From NCBI GenBank assembly GCA_032622095.1, contig CP136066.1:186658716-186722715 (forward strand): 64,000 bases of DNA, given 5' to 3'. A program made the position numbers and the translations under genes. This stretch comes from Siphonodentalium dalli (lineage: Eukaryota > Mollusca > Scaphopoda > Gadilida > Siphonodentaliidae). The notes beneath the pieces are model-generated. The model did no database searches. It was given only the letters and a program-made list of their open reading frames with translations, and was not told the DNA's origin. Each line of letters opens with the position of its first letter. The first letter of the stretch is position 1. Below are positions 47,201 to 56,200 of this stretch, piece by piece.

Positions 47201-50200
47201 AGCGTGTTATTCATAGAGAGAAGACGAACTGGTGCAATTTTTACCAAGATCCAAAAACATTTGACCCTATTAGGGAGGGGGGCAAAATTGTCATTTTTTC
47301 TTCGTCTCCGATTCGAACCAAAATTGTTGCGAAGTATCTATAGGACGTTCTGAGAGTACTCCCGAAAGAATTTTGTAAATCGGTTGAAAAATGTAGAAAT
47401 TGTGGCCCATTAATTCTTATCAAGTTTACAGAAGACGCACTATGGATTTAAATTCCTACAACCAATCGTGACTTTTTTGGTGTCATTCGATGGGGAATTT
47501 CTAGTACTTCTAAACGATTACCTACTTGCCGTATTATGTCGATGGAAGCCAGAGATAATCGAAAAGTATATACTGAACAGCATAAATATAGGCCTACATA
47601 GTAGAATATCGCCACAATATCTTACTAAAACCCTACTATGTAATAAAGAGGCATCAATTGCGAACACAATCACACAAAAATTAGCTCGATATCTCGAAAA
47701 TTGGCCGAGATATGGTGACTTTTCTACCCGCGTCACCTAATTCCGAGGTATGGGTGGGGGTCACACCAGAACCTTCCAACTGAACACAGAAATGTCAATA
47801 AACCATACTATCGATATACCAATCAATTCCGCGCGATTCCCTTATTATACTTCCATGTTTTACATGGAAGTATATTGTTTTTGTGATTTTGATTTTTCTC
47901 TATTATTATTATTATTTGCCTTCATCTTAGCAATTTTATAATGAGCATAGCTCAGTCAATACAAGAGTTAGGAAGCTAAAACTTTGTATGTATATATATG
48001 TATACAAACTCTAGTGCTTAGGCCTATTGAGAATCATGTCCTCACTTGACTTGCCGAGTTATCTCCCTTTATGTGAAAAATTGGTGTTTTCATAACTCCG
48101 AAAATTTAAGCAGTACAGCACTGAAATTTGGTCGATAGATACATCTTGATCTCCACTGAATCGTAAGCACATCAAAAACTTTGTCTGTCTTTCCTCTCCA
48201 GAGTTATCTCCCATATATATGTCAACCTCGAAATCTTTCTGATCACCTGTTCTCACATAGCAAGAAAAATAGCTGGATTTAGTTTTTATGGTAGTGCTGG
48301 CCGTTGTCAATATACTACATATTTTGGACAGGGTCGGACTTACATTTTTTGGTTAGGGTTGGGGCGAAATTTTCGCAATTTGTTTTTTGCGATGATTTAA
48401 CCCTTTACCCAACAAACCGGCCAAAACCGGCCAAATAAAGCTTCAACAGCCTAAAATATCTTGGGTCTGTCTCAATAAAACCATACAAATATGGATATCA
48501 TTGGAACCGGCTCATTGACCACATTGTGATGGTTATAGTTATGCCCTGTGCCAATGCATTCTCTTATATATGCGAGTCGACCATAGGTCGCCTCGCATAT
48601 ATAAGAGAATGCATTGGCCTAAAAAAAATCTTTTTTTAACACTTTTTACCATTTTTTCTTACATTCTTTAACAATTTTATAATTTTTAATGTGTTAAGCG
48701 AATGCATTCTCTTATATATGCGAGGCGACCTATGGTCGACTCGCATATATAAGAGAATGCATTGGCACAGGGCCGTTCTGTTGGGTAAAGGGTTAAACCA
48801 TTTTTACTACCATGTATCTATAGGACGTACTAATGATCCTCCTGAAAGAATTTTGTAAATCGGTTGAAAAATGTCCAAGTTACAGACCATCAAAAATTAA
48901 ATAATTTGGCTAATGAAGGAGCATGGGAGAGAGTGAGACCATACCGGGGAGGCGACGAGACCATGCCAAGTGGTGATACCATGTCGGGGTGGTGAGACCA
49001 GGCCAAGGGTGGTGAGACCAGGCTGACCGGTGGCGGATGTAAACGTCAGATTTAGCAAAAAAAAACAAGTCCAGCGGATTAATATTTTTATTGCGTACTC
49101 CAGATGGGAAGAGTGATTCGGACTGGAATATACCATTTATCAGTTTCTTGTCCCAACCGTTACCGATCTATAGCATGGACAAGAAAATGACCTATTTTCG
49201 GCGCAAATTCCAGTGGGCTAATTGATGAGCAAGGATAATGCAGGTGCGGGTATGCTGGTATCTCACAGGTAGGCCCCCCCGAAGTTTGATAGCTCTACTA
49301 TAACAGCAACCTGCCCAACAGCGAGCGAGCTTCGGGTGGGTTCAGACTTTTTGCAAATTCCAACAAAAATCAAAGGGGAGAAATTGTCTAAAAAATGAAA
49401 TATTGAGATAAAAGTTTTCTGAGTAGTGCATATGATAGATAGTATCCAAGCGCAACTTATTGATATCTGCTTAATTGGCGCTAAGGTCGAAGGTTTACTC
49501 GTGACAAGGCTTTATAATGTAAATAAGTTTTGTTAAGTGCTGTATCACTAACCTATTTTTCTCGCCAAATCCGAACGGGTTAATGAAGGAGCGAGGGGTA
49601 AAAATCGTGAATCAAAATAAAACAAAATTGACGAAATTGCGGTAGTATCTATGTGCAACTTTAGTGCGATTTTCTAAGTTTTTGAGCCAACGAGTATAGA
49701 ATGTTGCATGGCCGTAGCATTAATATTAATGATATATCTTAAGACTTTCATGGAGTACAATGGTATGTTGTATTTTACTTTGTACTGTGAGTGCTTCTTA
49801 TAAATTAACAACCAGGGTTGTGACGTATTGCATAATATTAGTATCATTACAACAATCATAACAAGGGTCTAAGGGCAGTAATCGCCATGACAGTTTTAAC
49901 AAATAAATCCTCATATATCATTAATAATATACCCACAAGTCGAAATTCTGAACTTTTAATCCTTGTCTACGATCTTTTTCTTATTCATTTCTTTTAATTA
50001 TTTAATACATAATTTCCATATAATATAAAGATTGTGTTCATTACAAATTAAATATTCCATGGAAGTATAAATTTCTGGTATTTCAGAAATTTAAATCCTA
50101 GTTATTATTATTATTATTATGTAGGTCTAGCTTATATGTCATATTTGGTTTTCAACATTTTTTAACAGAACAAAGCAGAAAAGGATGCTAAATAAGATTG

Positions 50201-53200
50201 TTATGTTGTTGTAACTAGAGGTCTGGAATCTCAATGCAACTCTAATGGTAATAGGCATGATGCTAAGTTCTCTCTTCATATAAACAAATTATTATCAAAT
50301 AAGCAAATCCATCCAAAAGAGATTGAGTTACATTTTCTATTGCTGCCTGGTGGTGGTCACAAAACATTTGAGATCAGTTCAATTTGAGCTTTGAAATTTA
50401 CAACTAAAGCTAATATATGAGTGCTTCAGTTGTGAAACTAATGAAGATTGTTCCAATCTTCTAGAATCTGTTTGACAGAAATACAGAGTTTAATTTGTCA
50501 TGTAAAAACAGAAATATAGGGTTTTATTATTTCATGTTTCCAGTGTCAAAAATAATTGACCAAATATATATCAACTAGCTGATGTGCCTGACTTCCTCCG
50601 GTGGACCGAAACATGCCTATATGAGCATAGATGAGTGAGGTCAAGGACACGACTGCACATGAAATTGAACCTGCCCATATTGTTCGCGGGATCAAAGTAG
50701 GCCTACACACCAAATTTGAGTTGGATCGGTCGAGGTCCAGAAATTTGCCTATATGATCGAGGTCAAGGACACGGTCACACGTGAAATTGGACCTGCCCAT
50801 ATTGTTCCCAGGGTCAAAGTAGGCTTACATACCAAATTTGAGTCGGATCGGTCGAGGTCCAGAAACATGCCTATATCAGCGAGGTCAAGCATATGGTCGC
50901 ACATGAAATCGGACCTGCCATGTTGTTCCCCGTATCAAAGTAGGTCTACATACCACATTTGAGTCGGATCGATCGAGCAGTTTTCGAGTCTATAACACAC
51001 ACACAGAGACTGACAGTTCCAAAATATAAAGTAGATTTCACAGGAAAAAAATGTCCATAATGCATACTTGCAAACATTTCCTGAGTAACTGTTCCAGATT
51101 TTGTTAAGTGCTTCAGCAGGTCAATATATCCTGAAAGAGATGAGTAATAAATATAATGAGTGCACCGCACAGAGCATCCCCCACAAAGATGGTTTCCGGT
51201 GCAAGCCTGAGTTTAGTGTGCCTGTCATTTGCAGAATGAGGTCACCAGAGGGTAAATTTAGTGACGCTATCCCACATAGCGGGCTAGCATCACTAAATTA
51301 ACCCTCTGGGGACCTCATTCTGCATAGACCTCATCTTTGCTGGAAAGTTTCTTTATTATCAAATTTCTATAGAAACTTCTTCACATAGATTCTATTTCTT
51401 TTTTGAGTTTAGTTTCTCTGTATCCCCAAATTGGCAGACGACACATTGCATAACTGAGGTTCCCAATGGGTTTATATAACAATATTCACCATTTGGGAAC
51501 TTCAATCTGAGTCTGTGTCTTCCATAGCAGATGAGACCATGCAGAATGAGGTTCCCAGAGGGTGAGTTTGGTGATGCTAGCCCGCTATTCGGGATAGCAT
51601 CACTAAATTAACCCTCAGGGGACCTCATATTGCAAATGACAGGCACACTGAACTCAGACTTGTTCCAGTGAGGTTTGTTCATTTTATGAGGTGGCTTAAT
51701 TTGAAAGATGTTTTAATCTTGTCTGTGAAACTGAACAAAACCTGTAGCACATATGGATTAGATCATGCCATGAATCTCTACTCTGGCTAACGCCCGTAGA
51801 GATCATATCCCACCAGTACAAAACCTTGAACTTTTTGAAGTTTTGACAGTGAACCTCATAAAGTCGGAAAAATAATGCAGGGAATATACTTCTTAGTTGT
51901 TAATTGTTCTTTAATAATGTACTTCACTGTATGTGAATGTCCCAACTCAAAATTGCATACTTTTCTCTGACTTTTGTGAGCCGACATCGCAATAAACATC
52001 TAATTAATTACCCAGGAGAAGCGATGCAACGCAATATCGCTCACAAATTCACTTAAATCGTGAAATTGCCAGTTGGGACCTTTACCTACAGTGAATTACA
52101 TAACAGATAATAACTAAGAAATATATTCCCCCGTGTTATTTTTTCGACTTTATAAGGTTCCCTGTCAAATCTTCAAAAAGTTCCAACGTTTTGTACCGGT
52201 GGAATATGATCTCTATGGGCATTAGCCAGAGTAGAGATTCATGGCATGACATGATCTACGTATGTATATCCTTCATATCAGTGTGGTTCATGAATATACC
52301 AAAAATCATTTGCATCCGATCTAAGATGACATAAGATACAGGGATGGAAATATTTGATACATTAACCCTTTACCCAACAAACCGGCCAAATAAAGCTTCA
52401 ACAGCCTAAAATATCTTCGGTCTGTCTCAATAGAACCATACAAATATGGATATCATTGGAACCGGCTCCTTGACCACATTGTGATAGTTACAGTTATGCC
52501 CTGTGCCAATGCATTCTCTTATATATGCGAGTCGACCATAGGTCGCCTCGCATATATAAGAGAATGCATTGGCCTAAAAAAAATCTTTTTTTAACACTTT
52601 TTACCATTTTTTCTTACATTCTTTAACAATTTTATAATTTTTAATGTGTTAAGCCAATGCATTCTCTTATATATGCGAGGCGACCTATGGTCGACTCGCA
52701 TATATAAGAGAATGCATTGGCACAGGGCCCTTCTGTTGGGTAAAGGGTTAAGGTCAAAACTGCAGAAGATATGAATGGACAATACCTCTTACATGTGGAT
52801 ATTTTTCCCTTCATGCTGAATCATGAAGCTGTAAGCACCATTTTCATTTTCGAGAAAATTGTGTTTATAAGTTGGGAGTTTAGTTTTCGCACATGAACAG
52901 GGAATATCAATGACATCAATGATTAAAGCGCAATGTGCTGTTTTAATAAAGGTAGATCCATTCTGTGCCACACTTCAACCCATGCTCAACTCTTGGTTAA
53001 AGGGTTTGCTTTTCAAGGATATCCCTGTAGTCGAGGTGGTTAGGTCATGCATACCATCATCACAGTCTGGGCAATATAAGAATGTTATGGGTTCAAAACA
53101 CGAAATTGACATAATTCGGGACAAATGTTCAAGCTGGATCTGAGTTGAAGGACATCTCAATACGCCATTCTGATCGTAACATGGTCATTTTTGTTGTTCA

Positions 53201-56200
53201 TGCACATATGAAGCAAATTGCCAATTAACACATTATACATATACTGAACCAATGCCATCACCCATTCAAATACACTACACCCAAAGGGCCATTCTTCAGC
53301 AGACAATTTATTCTGAAAGAAACTGTACTACATTAATGTATGGGATCATGCCGTGCATCTGAGTAAGTGCCCTCATTCCCTAGCTTCCTCAAATATAACA
53401 CCCCTCAGCTAGCCAGCAAATACCAGGATCTCTGACCTCAACAGTAAATAAGAGAGGTAAGAAGTGTGACAAGGACACGGTAGAGAATATCATAGGTCAT
53501 GTCCTGATGATTTAACCTAGAGTAAATAGCAAGGGTCACACTCTTCCATATGGTGTACGGCAGGGCAGAATCCATAATATCTGCAAAATTCTGTAACAGT
53601 TCAGGCCAATATAAAAAAATTGCTAGATTTACATCACCTCCTAACAGTATTTTTAGTCCCCTCCTCAAATTTTTTTTTATTTTGATATCTTTATGTAAAC
53701 TTTTTTCTCATACATTAACCATCAAATTACATTTCAGTGACCCATTAATCAGTCTATTTTAATCAAATTGGACAATCTAAATCACCTTGTATTATATAAG
53801 ATAGGATACTGCTTCAATATCTAGAACCTAGAATCTAGAACATTTATGTTAGGAAGAATAAAATATAAAAAAATTAAATTCGCCCTCCTGCCCCCTTTTC
53901 CTGAAAAAGTTGAATATAAATATACCAATTTATTTATATTGGCCTTAAGACACCCAAATGTCCCCAAATTAGTTTAAACATGCACCATGTAGCCATTTTG
54001 GTATGTACTTTTTATATGTATCAAAGTGTCCTGAAAAGGCCCAAATTAGTTTAAGGGATTTCCATGCATAGATGTGGTGATGTTTTAATGGATCTCTACA
54101 GAACACTACTTATTTGATGTGGAGAGGTTTTATTGACCTCTACAGAACACTACTTACATGTATTTGATGTGGAGAGGTTTTAATGGACCTATACAGAACA
54201 CTACTTACATGTATTTGATGTGGAGAGGTTTTAATGGACCTATACAGAACACTACTTATTTGATGTGGAGAGGTTATAATGACCTCTACAGAACACAACT
54301 TATTTGATGTGGAGAGCTTTTAATGGACCTATACAGAACACTACTTATTTGATGTGGAGAGATTTTAATAACCTCTACAGAACACTACTTATTTGATGTG
54401 GAGAGGTTTTAATGGATCTATACAGAATACTACTTATTTGTTAAGATAGTAGGACACCACCTGAAGGAATCCATTCTATCTGAAGACCACATCATGCATT
54501 TTATATAACAATAAATATGTCAAAAAGATAACTTTGATCATATTTTTAAGTGAAATTTTGGGAAGCGCATTCTCAGCAAGTATACACATTGGTTAGAAAT
54601 GAATAACTGCCATAAAAAGTACATGATCTGAACTGTGAAATGCTTGAATGACTATTCAATTGAGAGCAACACTTCTTAAAGAATGTTAATAGAAAGCTAG
54701 TTCTGTGCTGGAAAATTGTGAGCAGCAATTTGCAATTTGTCTGGTTGTAGATTCTTTTTTTTATTTATTATATATTTTTTTATTATAAATTTTTATTTGA
54801 AAAAAGACAAATACATTGTGATAATACATTAATTATATTACAGTTAATGGTTGGTAATTAAACAGTTTTTGTCTCTTTCGTCTCTTTTTGTCTCTGGTTG
54901 TAGATTCTGATAAAAACCAAAACCATGGTCTATTGACAAAATCAAAACAGACTCAAAATAATAACACTATTTGTATAGCGTTTATCCCCAATAAGCGGGC
55001 CCTAAGTGCTTGACATAAACATGAAATATAAATATACACAATCTCAAAGTCATTTTCTGAAATGCCGCGCAAACAAGTAAGTTTTTAGTAACTTTTTGAA
55101 GTCATCAAGAGTTGGTGGCTATTTTATATTCAAGGGCAGAGGATCAATACATTTGGACATATAACTTTAAAAGAACGGTAGCCAACTGTGATCAAATTAG
55201 CACCAGATGGTATCAAAAGAAGTTTGACCTCTGAACGAAGTGATTGGTGTGGGACATATACTAATGGTGACAATTTCAAACCACACAGAACAACAAATGA
55301 AGAATAGACCATTCCATTGAATACTTGTTGAATCTATCTAGTAATGAAAGCATTATCAATAAACAAGACTTACCTCTATCATAATCCGCTATACTCATAG
55401 GTCGCATGATAAGGCACTTTCCCGGATTCTCTGGTGATATCGGGGGTTCGTACTGGCATGTACATTTACTGAAATCTAAATCCTCAAGTAGCTTGGGGTC
55501 AAACATATAAACTTCATCTGATCCATTTATATTCTGTAATTAAAAACAAGAAATGTAAATCAGCACTGGGTTTTATGTTTCATAGAACAAACACCTGTTG
55601 TGATAAATGGCCAGGGCAATCAATTTGTTCTTAATATTTTATACCGCATAGTGGGCTGGCATCACCAAATTCACCATTTGGGAACTTCAATCTGAGCTTA
55701 TGTCTCCCATAGCAGATGAGGCCATACAGAATGAGGTCCACAGAGGGTGAATTTGGTGATGCTAGCCCGCTATGCAGGATAGCATCACTAAATTCACCAT
55801 CTGGGGACATCATTCTGCAAATGACAGGCACACTAAACTCGGGCTCTTACAGGTCAGGGACCAGCCTATTGGTTTCAAATTGGGAGAAGTCACTTCTCCC
55901 TGTTGGGTTATTAGGGAGAACATACATTTAATTTACACCCCCAACATCACCCTTCTATGACCCAATATTAAAGTATTATTAATAAGAGCCCATTTATAAA
56001 AGCAGAATAGTGAACTAGGAATACCACTATAATCTGTAAATATACTTTAAATATGATGTTGGGACAAATGCATACTGGTAGAGAAGTCTCTGGGACAAAA
56101 ATAGGGAGAAGTGACAAGTTTTTTGGAGAAGATGACTCCCAAGTCATCATCTAGGCTGCCAGGTACCTGTCGCAGGTGCATCAATTATTTTATTATATTA

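Noticed and set aside
55631-55931. Frames with GEFSDAILHSGLASPNSPS-like peptides, also at 34076, 40493 and 51101
   Set aside because: Translations of the hAT-like MITE hairpin and not a protein family.
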